A DNA stretch of 64,000 bases from Luteolibacter flavescens (GTDB lineage Bacteria; Verrucomicrobiota; Verrucomicrobiia; Verrucomicrobiales; Akkermansiaceae). Position 1 is the stretch's first letter; each line of letters opens with the position of its first letter. Below the pieces are notes generated by a model, which had not been told where the DNA came from, did not search any database, and saw only the letters and a list, made by a program, of their open reading frames with translations. The translations under genes and the position numbers were made by a program. The stretch covers positions 186,001 to 250,000 of the forward strand of contig NZ_JAPDDS010000006.1 of assembly GCF_025950085.1 (NCBI RefSeq). Direction: 5' to 3'. Shown here in pieces: positions 43,537-52,416 of this stretch.

Positions 43537-45660
43537 ATGGGAAACACCTTTGCCCCGGTGGGTGCCGCGCTGCCGGCGCGGCGTGATGCGTTGCGGATCG
43601 AGGCTGCCGATGGCGGATCAATCCCGCGGTTCGATGGTGGCGGCGAGTCGATCATCGCTCCGAAGGCGCAGGACCGGCTGCTGGAACTGATCGAGCGGGA
43701 GCAGCTTCCGGCGGACGTGCGGCACACGCTGGCGGGGGCCTTGCAGGGCGATCTCTTCCGGCAGCAGCTCCTTTTCCAGGCGATGATCGACACCTGGCCG
43801 CGCCTCCAGAAGGCGCTGGCCGAGATCAAGCGGGCGGCGCGCAAGGCTCCATGGCAGGTGAAGGCATGGGCGAACCGCGGAGAGAAGCCGACGGCGGGGG
43901 CGGAGGCGCTGGCGAAGGAGGTGGAGTCGGCCGTCTGGTCGATGCGCCCCGATCCGGTCCGCGGGCTCAAGGGATTCGAAGGCATGGTTGAGGAACTGGC
44001 GATGGGCTACTTCCTCGGGCACCAGGTGATGGAGGTTCATTGGGCACGCGACGGCTCCACCTGGCGGCCCGCCTCGGCGAAGGTTTCCCCGCCGCGGTTC
44101 TACGGGTATTCCCAGACGTGGGACGGGGAGGACCGGCTGATGCTGGACCGGACGGGCGGCATGGGGGCGCTGCAACTCGAGGATTTCCCCGAGCATCGGT
44201 TCCTCATCGCGGTGAATGGCGGGCACTCCGGGCATGCGGCGGTCTCGGCCCCGCTCCGGGCGCTCGCGACCTACTGGCTGGCCGCGGTCTATGGACTGAA
44301 GTGGCTGATCCAGTTTGCCCAGCTCTGCGGCGTGCCGTTCCGCTGGGCCGAGTATGCCGGCGAGCCGGACCGGGTGAAGGTCACGCAGATGCTGGAAAAG
44401 ATCGGCTCCGCGGGGTGGGGGGCATTTCCCGCGGGCACCAAGCTCAACTTCGTGGAGTCGCGCCGGTCTGCCGAGCAGCTACCGACGAAGGTGCTGATCG
44501 ACCTGGCCGACGAGCAGTGCGACATCTTCATCCTCGGCCAGACGCTCACCAGCTCCGCCGGGGACAAGGGCAGCCAGGCGCTCGGGACGGTGCACGAGAC
44601 GGTGCGCCAGGACGTGATCGAAGGTGTGTGCGACTTCGTCGGCGAGGTGCTCACCCACCAGCTCGTGCCGTCGCTCGTCACGCTCAACCACGGAGCGGCC
44701 CGCGGGGACATGCCGGGCATCTGGGCGGTCTTCGAGAAGGCGAAGGACGAGAAGGCCAAGGCGGAGCGGATGGAAGCGCTCAAGCGGCTGGGCCTGCCGG
44801 TGGAACGGCAATGGGCCTACGATGACCTCGGCGTGCCGATGCCGGCACCCGGCGCGGAACTGCTTTTCGAGGAGGCTGCCGCGGGATCGGACGGTGTGAA
44901 AGGTGATCCTGCCAAGGGGCCGATTCCACCGGAGGATGACAAGGAGCGGCTGGAAGCGCGGGATGGCTGGGAAGCCTTTGCGGCGGACAGCGGCACGCTC
45001 GGGATTCCCCGGGCCGAAATGCCGCAGATCCGGGCGGGCGACCGCGCGGCCATGGTGCAGTTCCTGCGCGCGCGTGGGATCACGTCCGCGGAGGAGACCG
45101 TCGATCCCGCCGCGCTCATGGCCACGCAAGCGGAATACTCGCCCGCGAAGGTGGCGGCGGCGAGGGGATACCGCGGCGGCAGCCGGGCGATCCTGATTTC
45201 GCAGGACGATCACGTGGTGGACGGGCATCACCAGTGGCTCGCGGCACTGGAGAAGGGCGAGCCGATCCGGGTGATTCGCCTGATGGCTCCCGTGACGCGC
45301 ATCCTGATGATGGTCCATCGAATGCCGAGCACCCGGGTGGAAGCCTCGTTGCGGGAGGACCTGGACGATGGTCGCCCGAAGATGCTGACCGTGGACCGGC
45401 TCTCATCCGCCGTGCTCGAAGGGCTGACCGGGGTGACCGCCGATTGGCTCGGTCCGGTGCGCCCTTTCTTCGACCGGCTGGCCGCGCTGGCGATGGCGAA
45501 GCAAGTGACCGACGACGACTTTTTGGCGGCCCTAGAAAAAGCGGGACGCGAGCTGCCGGAACTCTTCGACGTGCTCGACAAGCAGGCCCTGCAGGAGGCC
45601 TTCGACGATGCGATCGGAAGCGCGATGCTGGCGGGGAGCACGAGCCGCTACGAACGATGA
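43537..45660 (+). CDS. Portal protein (DUF935, Mu gp29-like) with ParB-like segment
   Basis: 707 residues from ATG 43537. Residues about 35-430 match DUF935 portals: FRQQLLFQAMIDTWPRLQKA, YFLGHQVMEVHWARDG, LIQFAQLCGVPFRWAEY and CDIFILGQTLTSSAGDKGSQ. About residues 525-595 (EYSPAKVAAARGYRGGSRAI, LISQDDHVVDGHHQWLAAL) look like a ParB/Srx-type insertion. A helical C-terminus (ALEKAGRELPELFDVLDKQA) closes it. The portal forms the ring through which DNA enters the head. Its length exceeds usual DUF935 portals because of the extra part. Confidence 0.85.
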   Translation: MGNTFAPVGAALPARRDALRIEAADGGSIPRFDGGGESIIAPKAQDRLLELIEREQLPADVRHTLAGALQGDLFRQQLLFQAMIDTWPRLQKALAEIKRAARKAPWQVKAWANRGEKPTAGAEALAKEVESAVWSMRPDPVRGLKGFEGMVEELAMGYFLGHQVMEVHWARDGSTWRPASAKVSPPRFYGYSQTWDGEDRLMLDRTGGMGALQLEDFPEHRFLIAVNGGHSGHAAVSAPLRALATYWLAAVYGLKWLIQFAQLCGVPFRWAEYAGEPDRVKVTQMLEKIGSAGWGAFPAGTKLNFVESRRSAEQLPTKVLIDLADEQCDIFILGQTLTSSAGDKGSQALGTVHETVRQDVIEGVCDFVGEVLTHQLVPSLVTLNHGAARGDMPGIWAVFEKAKDEKAKAERMEALKRLGLPVERQWAYDDLGVPMPAPGAELLFEEAAAGSDGVKGDPAKGPIPPEDDKERLEARDGWEAFAADSGTLGIPRAEMPQIRAGDRAAMVQFLRARGITSAEETVDPAALMATQAEYSPAKVAAARGYRGGSRAILISQDDHVVDGHHQWLAALEKGEPIRVIRLMAPVTRILMMVHRMPSTRVEASLREDLDDGRPKMLTVDRLSSAVLEGLTGVTADWLGPVRPFFDRLAALAMAKQVTDDDFLAALEKAGRELPELFDVLDKQALQEAFDDAIGSAMLAGSTSRYER

Positions 45661-46346
45661 TCGAGATCAAGGTCAACGTCGCCGACGGGGTGAGCGCGGT
45701 GCTCGCCTCGATCATTTCCGCGCTCACCACTCCGGAGATGGCGGAGCTCAACGAGGTGGGCGGTCGTGCCGCGTCGGAAGCGGCGCGGAAGTTCTCGCAG
45801 GAGTTCGACCGGGCGGGCGGCTGGCGGACATCGGCGTATCGCACGAGTTCCGGCCCGTCGCGGTTCGGGGCGGACGTGGCGGCGGGGTGGCATTTCCTCA
45901 CCGCGGATCCGAGCGGGGCGGTGATCTACAACGATGCCGACCACTATGCTTTCCGCGTGCGCGGGGGCACGATCCGCCCGAAGCGGGTGAGCCGCCTGAC
46001 GATCCCGCTTGTGCCCGAGGCGAGGGGGCTGCGGGTGGCGACCTACGTCCAGAACACCGGGCGAAGGCTCTTCACGATCCCGGGCCGCAACGCGCTCTTC
46101 GAGCGGGTGGACCGTGACGGCACCACGGGCGAGCGGGTGATCTCACGGACCCGGGGGAGGCACCGCGACGGCAGCGTCGAGATGATCCGCCGGAAGGGCG
46201 GCATCCGCGCCGTCTATGCGCTGCTGGCGAGCGTGACGCTTCCGCCGATGCCCGAGGCCGCGCCGCCGGATGAACTCCTCATTGTTTCCTTCTCCACCGC
46301 CTGGCGCAACGAGCTGGCGGACCGCATCGAACGAATCACCTCATGA
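45657..46346 (+). CDS. Phage virion morphogenesis protein
   Basis: 229 residues from ATG 45657, overlapping the portal stop (ATGA). MIEIKVNVADGVSAVLASII, then GGRAASEAARKFSQEFDRAG, FGADVAAGWHFL and NDADHYAFRVRGGTIRPKRV resemble gpG/gp10-like head completion proteins of Mu-like phages. It lies between portal and the MuF-like gene. The family assignment is moderate. Confidence 0.68.
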   Translation: MIEIKVNVADGVSAVLASIISALTTPEMAELNEVGGRAASEAARKFSQEFDRAGGWRTSAYRTSSGPSRFGADVAAGWHFLTADPSGAVIYNDADHYAFRVRGGTIRPKRVSRLTIPLVPEARGLRVATYVQNTGRRLFTIPGRNALFERVDRDGTTGERVISRTRGRHRDGSVEMIRRKGGIRAVYALLASVTLPPMPEAAPPDELLIVSFSTAWRNELADRIERITS

Positions 46347-47188
46347 TCGACACACCGACATTCTTTGAGGAGGCGCTGCGCTTCCTGTTGGAAAAGAACC
46401 CGCATCCGGAGGAATGGGACGCGGCGGATTGGGCTGCGGAGCGGCCGGCGGTGCGGGTTCGCTCGTTCTTCGCGTCGCGGGTGGAAAGCGCGCGGTTCCT
46501 GGACCGGGCGCAGGGGCTGATCTTCGACTATCTGGCGAAGGTGCGTGACGAGGTGATGACCCCGGACGGCGAGCACACGACGGCACTGCGGGTGGGCGGG
46601 CGCGAGGACTTCGTGATGCTGATGCGGCGCTTCATGATCGAGGAGGGGATGGCGCGCGAGGAGGAGTTCAAGGGCGTGGTGCAGGGCGACGTCGAGGATA
46701 TCCGCAGCGTCTCGCGGCTGCGCCTGATCTTCGACACGAACGTGCGCCAGGCCTACGGCTACGGGCAGTGGCGACAAGGGATGAAGCCGGTCGTGCGGAG
46801 GTCGTTTCCCGCGGCGCGGTTCGTGCGGGTGAGGGGCGTGCTGGAACCGCGGAAGCGGCATCTGGCGCATGAGGGCGAGGTGCGCCTGAAGACGGACGTG
46901 GATTGGTGGGCGAAGTACCAGAACGACCCGAAGATCGGCGGATTCGGCGTGCCGTGGGGGCCGTATGGCTTTCACTCCGGCATGGGACAGGAGGATGTGT
47001 CGCGGGAGGAGGCGACGAAGCTGGGGCTTTTCAACAGGCAGCCTCAGGACAATCAGCCGGAGACTCGTCCGGTGGAACAGCCGGAGAAGCCGCTGCCGGG
47101 GTTGAATGAGGGGCTCCAGGCGAGCGTCCGGGGGATGGACCCGGAGGTGAGGAGGAGGTTGTTGGAGGAGTTGAGGGGTGGGGCGTGA
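46343..47188 (+). CDS. MuF-like head morphogenesis protein
   Basis: 281 residues from ATG 46343 (four-base overlap with the previous gene). SRLRLIFDTNVRQAYGYGQW RQGM is the hallmark of the MuF/SPP1 gp7 minor head protein family. The C-terminal region (Gln/Pro-rich, then a short helix LNEGLQASVRGMDPEVRRRL) has no toxin domain. MuF proteins are injected or inner-head components linked to the portal. Confidence 0.83.
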   Translation: MIDTPTFFEEALRFLLEKNPHPEEWDAADWAAERPAVRVRSFFASRVESARFLDRAQGLIFDYLAKVRDEVMTPDGEHTTALRVGGREDFVMLMRRFMIEEGMAREEEFKGVVQGDVEDIRSVSRLRLIFDTNVRQAYGYGQWRQGMKPVVRRSFPAARFVRVRGVLEPRKRHLAHEGEVRLKTDVDWWAKYQNDPKIGGFGVPWGPYGFHSGMGQEDVSREEATKLGLFNRQPQDNQPETRPVEQPEKPLPGLNEGLQASVRGMDPEVRRRLLEELRGGA

Positions 47189-47265
47189 TGAACCAACTTG
47201 CCACGATTTCGTAAGACTGGTTAGAGTATCTCTATACGCCACGCACTTCCACGTGCAGCTTCCCA

Positions 47266-47784
47266 ATGGACTCAAAGGAAACGATCATTCACATCGACTG
47301 GAGCGGGCCATACAGCTTGGACGACGTAGCAAAATTTAATGGCCCGGAGGACTGGGGGGTCTATCAGATCTACGGCAGCCATCCCGTCTATGGTAGCGGC
47401 GCTTTGTTGTATATCGGTAAAACCGAGAGTGACCCTTCTGGATTTGCGGGGCGCGTTCCCCGCAGTGCCGGTTGGTCGCACCTGAATCCGGATTCAGCGA
47501 GGATCGAGATCTATCTCGGAAGGCTATTCGGGCTGACCATGCCCGACAACGCGACTTGGGAGCGTTATATTGGCTATGCCGAACGGCTTCTGATTTACGC
47601 ACATACCCCAGCGCGTAATCTCAGGTGGGAGCTGATTCCTTCCGATCCAGATCTGTTTCGAGTCCACGTTGTGAATTGGCGGCAATACCGCGACCTGCTC
47701 CCCGAAGTCTCTGGTGCCAAATGGACAGATCGTTTCGACGATGTTCCATATGATAGCCATTTCAGCGTAGAGCGGCTTGAGTAA
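47266..47784 (+). CDS. GIY-YIG-like nuclease domain protein inserted in the head module
   Basis: 172 residues. DWGVYQIYGSHPVYGSGALL and YIGKTESDPSGFAGRVPR contain the spaced G-V-Y and Y-I-G motifs with a following Arg, as in GIY-YIG nucleases. A Glu in YAERLLIYAHTPARN could be the catalytic metal ligand. The gene is more A+T-rich than its neighbours, preceded and followed by non-coding gaps, which fits a mobile insert such as a homing-type nuclease or a defence-related moron. Activity is not proven. Confidence 0.65.
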   Translation: MDSKETIIHIDWSGPYSLDDVAKFNGPEDWGVYQIYGSHPVYGSGALLYIGKTESDPSGFAGRVPRSAGWSHLNPDSARIEIYLGRLFGLTMPDNATWERYIGYAERLLIYAHTPARNLRWELIPSDPDLFRVHVVNWRQYRDLLPEVSGAKWTDRFDDVPYDSHFSVERLE

Positions 47785-47916
47785 AAAGCTGCTTGGGTTG
47801 AATCCTACATGTAAGCTGAAGCGCACGGATGGGGCCGAACGTCCTTTGATCCGCGCGACCTGATAGGGACCACTGCCCCGCGTGGCGGCGGAATCCCTGC
47901 GCCGGATGATGGGTTC

Positions 47917-48975
47917 ATGTCCATCCTCATCATCGCTGCACTGGCGAACTCGCTCGATACGGTCGCGCCGGAAGAGATCGTCTACCTGCCCGAAGGCGAG
48001 CACGAGATCACTCCCTTCGTCGACGGGAAGCCGAAGAAGGTGACCGTGCGCGTGCCGGCGTCGAAGGGCGCGGAGATCGCCGCCTCGCTGCAGTCGGCGC
48101 TTTCCGTGCGCGAAAGGTCGAACGTGCGGCCTTGGTTCGACTTCGAGCACAAGGCCGGGGTGGCGAGTGCCCTGCCGAAGTCCTTCCGGTATGAGCCGGG
48201 CAGGGGAGTGGTGGCGGCCGTCGAGTGGACGGGCGCGGGCAAGGCGGCCATCGAGGGCAAGGACTTCTCCTACTTCTCGCCGACTTTCCTGATGAGCAAG
48301 GACGGCATCCCCGACGGATTGCCGCTGCGGGGACCACTGGGGGCTCTCGTGAACGAGCCCGCCTTCCGGGAGATTCCGCGTATTGCCGCATCGGATGCGG
48401 TTGATCCAACCGAAGAAACCAACGCCATGTCACAGCTCCTCATCCTCGCGTCGTGCGGCCTGCTAACCCAGGCGGAAGCCGCGCTCCCCAATGCCGCGGA
48501 ACTCGCCAGCCAGCGGGTGGCCGCGATGAACGGCCAGTCCGACAAGCTCAAGGAGATCGAAGCCAAGATCTCCGGACTCGAAAAGGAACGCGACGACGCC
48601 AAGGCGGAGGTCGAGCGGATGAAGACCGAAGCTTCCGATGCCCGCAAGTTGCGCGCCAAGGCACTGGTGGAAGCCGCCCAAGCGGACGGCCGCATCGCCG
48701 CGAAGGACGAGGCGACGGCCGGCAAATACCGCTCGCGGATCGAGGCGGGCGACACCTTCGCCGAGGAAGTCCTCGCCGGGCTCCAGAAGCTCCACACGGA
48801 CCTCAACAAGCCGATCATCCAGGCCGGTGCCACCGTTCGCACGCCGGGGACGGTCGATGCCAAGGCGCAGGCACTCATCGCCGCCGGGGAAGCGAAGGAC
48901 ATCGACGAGGCGCGCGGCCTGGTCTTCGCCAGCGATGCCAGCGCCTACAGCGAATATCTCGCGAGCCTGAAGTGA
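47917..48975 (+). CDS. Head maturation protease/scaffold (Mu gpI-like)
   Basis: 352 residues from ATG 47917. The first half has VRPWFDFEHKAGVASALPKS and GKDFSYFSPTFL, typical of Mu I-type proteases. The second half is a helical, charged scaffold (KLKEIEAKISGLEKERDDAK). An in-frame ATG at 48427 (MSQLLILASC) could start a separate scaffold product, as in Mu. It should process and assemble the capsid encoded two genes later. Confidence 0.82.
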   Translation: MSILIIAALANSLDTVAPEEIVYLPEGEHEITPFVDGKPKKVTVRVPASKGAEIAASLQSALSVRERSNVRPWFDFEHKAGVASALPKSFRYEPGRGVVAAVEWTGAGKAAIEGKDFSYFSPTFLMSKDGIPDGLPLRGPLGALVNEPAFREIPRIAASDAVDPTEETNAMSQLLILASCGLLTQAEAALPNAAELASQRVAAMNGQSDKLKEIEAKISGLEKERDDAKAEVERMKTEASDARKLRAKALVEAAQADGRIAAKDEATAGKYRSRIEAGDTFAEEVLAGLQKLHTDLNKPIIQAGATVRTPGTVDAKAQALIAAGEAKDIDEARGLVFASDASAYSEYLASLK

Positions 48976-49024
48976 TCCGCCGGTCCGACACCCTCATCTA
49001 ACAATACTCTCTTTCGATCCCGTC

Positions 49025-49426
49025 ATGGAGACCTACACCGACACTCCCTACAAACCCTTCAAGGAAGAGGTGGCCGACGCCCTCCTGAACAAGGAACACT
49101 TCCTCGTCGCGCTCGGCACCGCTCCCGACACGGTGAAGCTGGCCACCAGCACCGATGACGCCATCGGCGTGCTCTTCGAGAAGAGCGCGGGCAATCCCCA
49201 CGTGAACGTCCGCCTGCTCGGCAAGGGCGGGTCGGTCAAGGTGAAGGCCGGCGGCGTGATCGCCAAGGGTGCGCGCGTCATCTGGGGCGCGGGCGGCAAG
49301 GTCGTCACCGTGCCCGCCGCGGCGGGAACCTACCGCACCGTCGGCATCAAGCTCACCCAGGGCAACTCGGCCGACAACGACGTGATCGAGCTGCTCGACA
49401 CCATCGAGACGCGCGTCGTCGTCTAA
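49025..49426 (+). CDS. Capsid decoration/stabilising protein
   Basis: 133 residues. VADALLNKEHFLVALGTAPD and VKVKAGGVIAKGARVIWGAG then TYRTVGIKLTQGNSADNDVI, with VIELLDT near the end, are typical of DUF2190-like decoration proteins, a small beta fold that trims the capsid. Position between protease and capsid supports this. Confidence 0.78.
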   Translation: METYTDTPYKPFKEEVADALLNKEHFLVALGTAPDTVKLATSTDDAIGVLFEKSAGNPHVNVRLLGKGGSVKVKAGGVIAKGARVIWGAGGKVVTVPAAAGTYRTVGIKLTQGNSADNDVIELLDTIETRVVV

Positions 49427-49451
49427 CACCCAACCTCCCTCATCCTGACCC

Positions 49452-50375
49452 GTGAAAACGCCACTTCTCAATCCCGTCCTCACCGGCCTCGCCTCGCGCT
49501 TCATCGCGACCCAGCCGACCGTGGGACTGCGCATCGCCCCGGTGCTCAATTCCCAGATCCACGCCGCGCAGTACTACGTGTATGACCCGGCGAACCACTA
49601 CAACGTCCCTACGAACATCCAGCGTGCGCCCAGTTCCCCCTTCAAGCGGCTGAAGTCCTCGTTGTCCTCGGACACCTTCCTCTGCAAGGACTACGGCGTG
49701 GAGGAGCCCATCGACAAGATGCAGCTCCAGATGTTCTCAAGCATCTTCGCCGCGGACCGCTCCGGGATGGACCGGGCGGTGAACGTCGTGCTGCTCAACC
49801 ACGAGATCCGAGTGCGCGACATGGCGCGCGGCGTGACTCAGACCTCCACCCCGGCGGTGAAGTGGAATGCCCAGGCCAACACCACCATCGTGGGCGACAT
49901 CGAAATGGCGAAGGCGGTGATCCGAGCGCAGATCGGCGTGATCCCGAACATGCTGACGCTGCCCTACGACGTCTTCGTCGCGCTTCGCCAGGCACCGGAG
50001 TTGCGCGCCTACTACCAGAACACCGACGGGCTCGTGACCATCGAGCAGATGAAGGTGCTCTTCGGCGTGGAGGAGATCGTGGTCTCCGGCGCGATCATCA
50101 ACGGCGCGAACGAAGGCCAGGCCGCCTCGCTGGCGGACATCTGGACCGACGAGGCCTTCCTCTCCTACTCGAAGCCGAGCCCGGACGTGAAGGCGCTGAA
50201 CTTCGCCCGGACCTTCAACTGGACCGCCGCCGACGGCAGCGGCCCGGCGGGAGTCTCGACCTTCACCTACGACGAGAACGAGATCGACTCGCGCGTGGTC
50301 CGCGCCCGGCAGTTCACCGATGAAAAGGTGATCGCCGCCGGTGCCGGGTATTACTTCTCCAACGTCCTCAACTGA
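49452..50375 (+). CDS. Major capsid protein (Mu-like)
   Basis: 307 residues from GTG 49452. PVLTGLASRFIATQPTVGLR and IAPVLNSQIHAAQYYVY form the N-terminal part, and PNMLTLPYDVFVALRQAPEL with IEQMKVLFGVEEIVVSGAII are typical of capsid proteins of the Mu gpT/E-type fold. The C-terminal EIDSRVVRARQFTDEKVI segment completes the shell domain. Directly after the decoration gene. Confidence 0.83.
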   Translation: MKTPLLNPVLTGLASRFIATQPTVGLRIAPVLNSQIHAAQYYVYDPANHYNVPTNIQRAPSSPFKRLKSSLSSDTFLCKDYGVEEPIDKMQLQMFSSIFAADRSGMDRAVNVVLLNHEIRVRDMARGVTQTSTPAVKWNAQANTTIVGDIEMAKAVIRAQIGVIPNMLTLPYDVFVALRQAPELRAYYQNTDGLVTIEQMKVLFGVEEIVVSGAIINGANEGQAASLADIWTDEAFLSYSKPSPDVKALNFARTFNWTAADGSGPAGVSTFTYDENEIDSRVVRARQFTDEKVIAAGAGYYFSNVLN

Positions 50376-50383
50376 TCGCCGCC

Positions 50384-50593
50384 ATGCAATACGAGGTCAT
50401 CGATCCGAAGGGCATCCATGTGGACGGACGCAACGTCCAGCGGGGGAGGGTGATTCCGATCCCGGAAGGCGCGGCGCTGAATGCCTTCCTTCACTTCAAG
50501 CAGGTGAGGAAGCGCGAGGAAAAGCCCGCCAAACCGGCGGATGGCCCACCGGCCCCGCCGCCCGGCAAGGAGGCTGGGAAGCAGGAGAAGTAA
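50384..50593 (+). CDS. Small head-associated protein
   Basis: 69 residues. A short beta-type N-terminus (MQYEVIDPKGIHVDGRNVQR) is followed by a Lys/Pro-rich tail (KPAKPADGPPAPPPGKEAGK). It follows the capsid gene by eight bases and is closed by a terminator, so it is probably the last gene of the head transcript. Function unknown. Confidence 0.65.
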   Translation: MQYEVIDPKGIHVDGRNVQRGRVIPIPEGAALNAFLHFKQVRKREEKPAKPADGPPAPPPGKEAGKQEK

Positions 50594-50617
50594 CCGGTTG
50601 TTGTTTGTGTGTGTTCA

Positions 50618-50647
50618 ACCCCCGTCCGATGCCAGTCGGACGGGGGT
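50618..50647 (+). terminator. Terminator after the head genes
   Basis: ACCCCCGTCCGAT-type stem pairs perfectly with its complement over a short loop (13-bp stem). It is followed by AATGTTT, a weak T stretch. It also ends the leftward moron at 50680. Confidence 0.75.
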
Positions 50648-50679
50648 AATGTTTCCTGCAGAACGTCTAATAATTCCAG

Positions 50680-51141
50680 TCATTCTTCCGGATCATCGTC
50701 CTCCTGTTCCACAGATTCCTCCTGCGTCCAAGGTTGGGTGGAGGTGGATTCAATTGGAGCGTCCGATTCTACTTTGATCTCAAAGTAATCGCGGAGGAAT
50801 TGCACGATTTTCCCAGCATTGATGCTTTCGACCAACACTCCTTTTCCTGCAGGATTGTCGATGATTATGACCCCGCCAGGAGCATGGCCTTTCTCAGCCA
50901 AGCAAATATACTTCCACTTGCTTTTCCAAACAGGGTTCGATTCTCCCTTGATAAGGACAACTCCTTGAGGCTTGAATTCTCTGAATGGAGTGCAGTTGTG
51001 GCTTGATATTTTATATCTTGATCCTTTCTTTGTTTGTCCGGCTTTCACTCTGAAAAACTTGAATCCTTCCTTGGTTTGTACGTGGATTTCAAGATCCGAG
51101 CCGGAAGTGTTAACGACATAAAGAGTGCCTCGTACTGACAT
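50680..51141 (-). CDS. Leftward moron between head and tail genes
   Basis: 153 residues from ATG 51139-51141. MSVRGTLYVVNTSGSDLEIH, VQTKEGFKFFRVKAGQTKKG and HAPGGVIIIDNPAGKGVLVE suggest a beta-rich domain with an acidic tail (EQEDDDPEE). The gene is clearly A+T-richer than the flanking head and tail genes and on the opposite strand, so it is probably expressed from the prophage. No family recognised. A role in exclusion or host change is only a guess. Confidence 0.65.
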   Translation of the reverse strand: MSVRGTLYVVNTSGSDLEIHVQTKEGFKFFRVKAGQTKKGSRYKISSHNCTPFREFKPQGVVLIKGESNPVWKSKWKYICLAEKGHAPGGVIIIDNPAGKGVLVESINAGKIVQFLRDYFEIKVESDAPIESTSTQPWTQEESVEQEDDDPEE

Positions 51142-51317
51142 AATTGGTGGCTTTCTGATTTTTGATTTTTGAGTCAGTGGCATGAGTGATGTGGTTAGGT
51201 GATTTGTCGACACAAATTCGCTGTGGAGGGAAATAAGAGTGTTAAGGGTAATAGGAAGGCTATCGGGGACCACTCGACCGGATGGCCGCCGTGTAAGGAT
51301 GGGCAAACCATGCGCTC

Positions 51318-51776
51318 ATGCCTTGGGTGCCATTCACGGAAGCCGATGTGACCTCGCGTCTTGCCGCGCGCGAGATCGAGGTCTATGAGGCGACCTCGCG
51401 CCGGGAGTATCCGGAGGAGGGCGGCGAGGCGGAGGTTCCTGTTCTTTCCCCCGAGCGCCTGCCGCAGATCGTTGAGCAGGTTTGCAACCAGTTCCGGGGC
51501 GCGATCCGGGGCAATCCGCTTGTTTCCGTGCTCGGACCTGCCGGGACGCTGCCGGACTTCTGCATCGCCCATGCGGCGGTGATAGCCCGCGTGGCCCTGG
51601 TGGGCATGAATCCCGTGCCGGAGGGGATGACCGACCCGAGGCGCGATGAATACCGCGAGGCGAACTCTTTCCTCAGGTCGCTGAGGACCGCCCCGGCGGC
51701 GATGTTTGACGATGCGGATCCAGCCCCGGCTCCGGCGTGCCCGGCCTTCGGCGGAAACCCCTACCTCGACTTCTGA
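51318..51776 (+). CDS. Head-tail joining protein (Mu gp36/DUF1320-like)
   Basis: 152 residues. FTEADVTSRLAAREIEVYEA and VEQVCNQFRGAIRGN then HAAVIARVALVGMNPVPEGM follow the pattern of Mu gp36-like head-completion proteins. It comes first in the tail module and its stop overlaps the next gene. Confidence 0.68.
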   Translation: MPWVPFTEADVTSRLAAREIEVYEATSRREYPEEGGEAEVPVLSPERLPQIVEQVCNQFRGAIRGNPLVSVLGPAGTLPDFCIAHAAVIARVALVGMNPVPEGMTDPRRDEYREANSFLRSLRTAPAAMFDDADPAPAPACPAFGGNPYLDF

Positions 51777-52198
51777 TGTCCCGCCTCCGCACGCTCGCGC
51801 ACGCGATGAAGGCCCGGATCGAGGAGATTCCCGATCTCGCGGGCAGTGTCGTCGTCTTCCACCGGTCGAACGTCGAGACCGAGTTCGAGAAGCGCATGGC
51901 CAAGACGCGCGGGCGATGCGTGGTGATCCGCCTTATCCGCGGGAAGAACCAGACCCGCGACAAGGTGAAGCCGCGCTTCCGCGGCACCTATTCGGTCACG
52001 CTCTTCACCGTCCCCGTGCTCACCCAGAAGGACGCGAACAACTCCGACGCCCTGATGGAACTGATCGTCGGCAAGCTCCACGGCTGGTGGCCGGCGGCGG
52101 TGCCGTCGAACGGCTCCATCTGGCTCGACTGCGACTCCATCACCTACCCGGAAGACACCGAATACGACGTTTCGGTGCTGACCGTCGAAACCCCGTGA
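51776..52198 (+). CDS. Tail-completion-like protein (Mu gp37-like)
   Basis: 140 residues from ATG 51776. MSRLRTLAHAMKARIEEIPD, then RCVVIRLIRGKNQTRDKV and FRGTYSVTLFTVPVLTQKDA, resemble small head-tail or tail-completion proteins of Mu-like order (gp37). The stop of the preceding gene overlaps its start by one base. Assignment from position and shape. Confidence 0.6.
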   Translation: MSRLRTLAHAMKARIEEIPDLAGSVVVFHRSNVETEFEKRMAKTRGRCVVIRLIRGKNQTRDKVKPRFRGTYSVTLFTVPVLTQKDANNSDALMELIVGKLHGWWPAAVPSNGSIWLDCDSITYPEDTEYDVSVLTVETP

Positions 52199-52203
52199 AT
52201 GCC

Positions 52204-52395
52204 ATGAACGAACCATCCAAGGAACCGGCACCAGTGCCGGTGAAACCCGCCCTCCTGCGCTGCACCGTGCTCATCACCGGAACCCTGATCGGCAGGCTGC
52301 AGGTGGCGAAGGGCCACCGCTGCCAGCTCCCCGCCGAGCAGGCCAAGGTGCTCGCCTCGCTCACGCCGCCCGCCGTCCGGATCGACGGTGTCTGA
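52204..52395 (+). CDS. Small tail-module protein
   Basis: 63 residues from ATG 52204. Pro-rich N-terminus (MNEPSKEPAPVPVKPALLRC) then a compact domain (VLITGTLIGRLQVAKGHRCQ). It lies five bases behind the preceding gene. No family recognised. Confidence 0.55.
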   Translation: MNEPSKEPAPVPVKPALLRCTVLITGTLIGRLQVAKGHRCQLPAEQAKVLASLTPPAVRIDGV

Positions 52396-52416
52396 TACCC
52401 CAACGAAACGACCACC

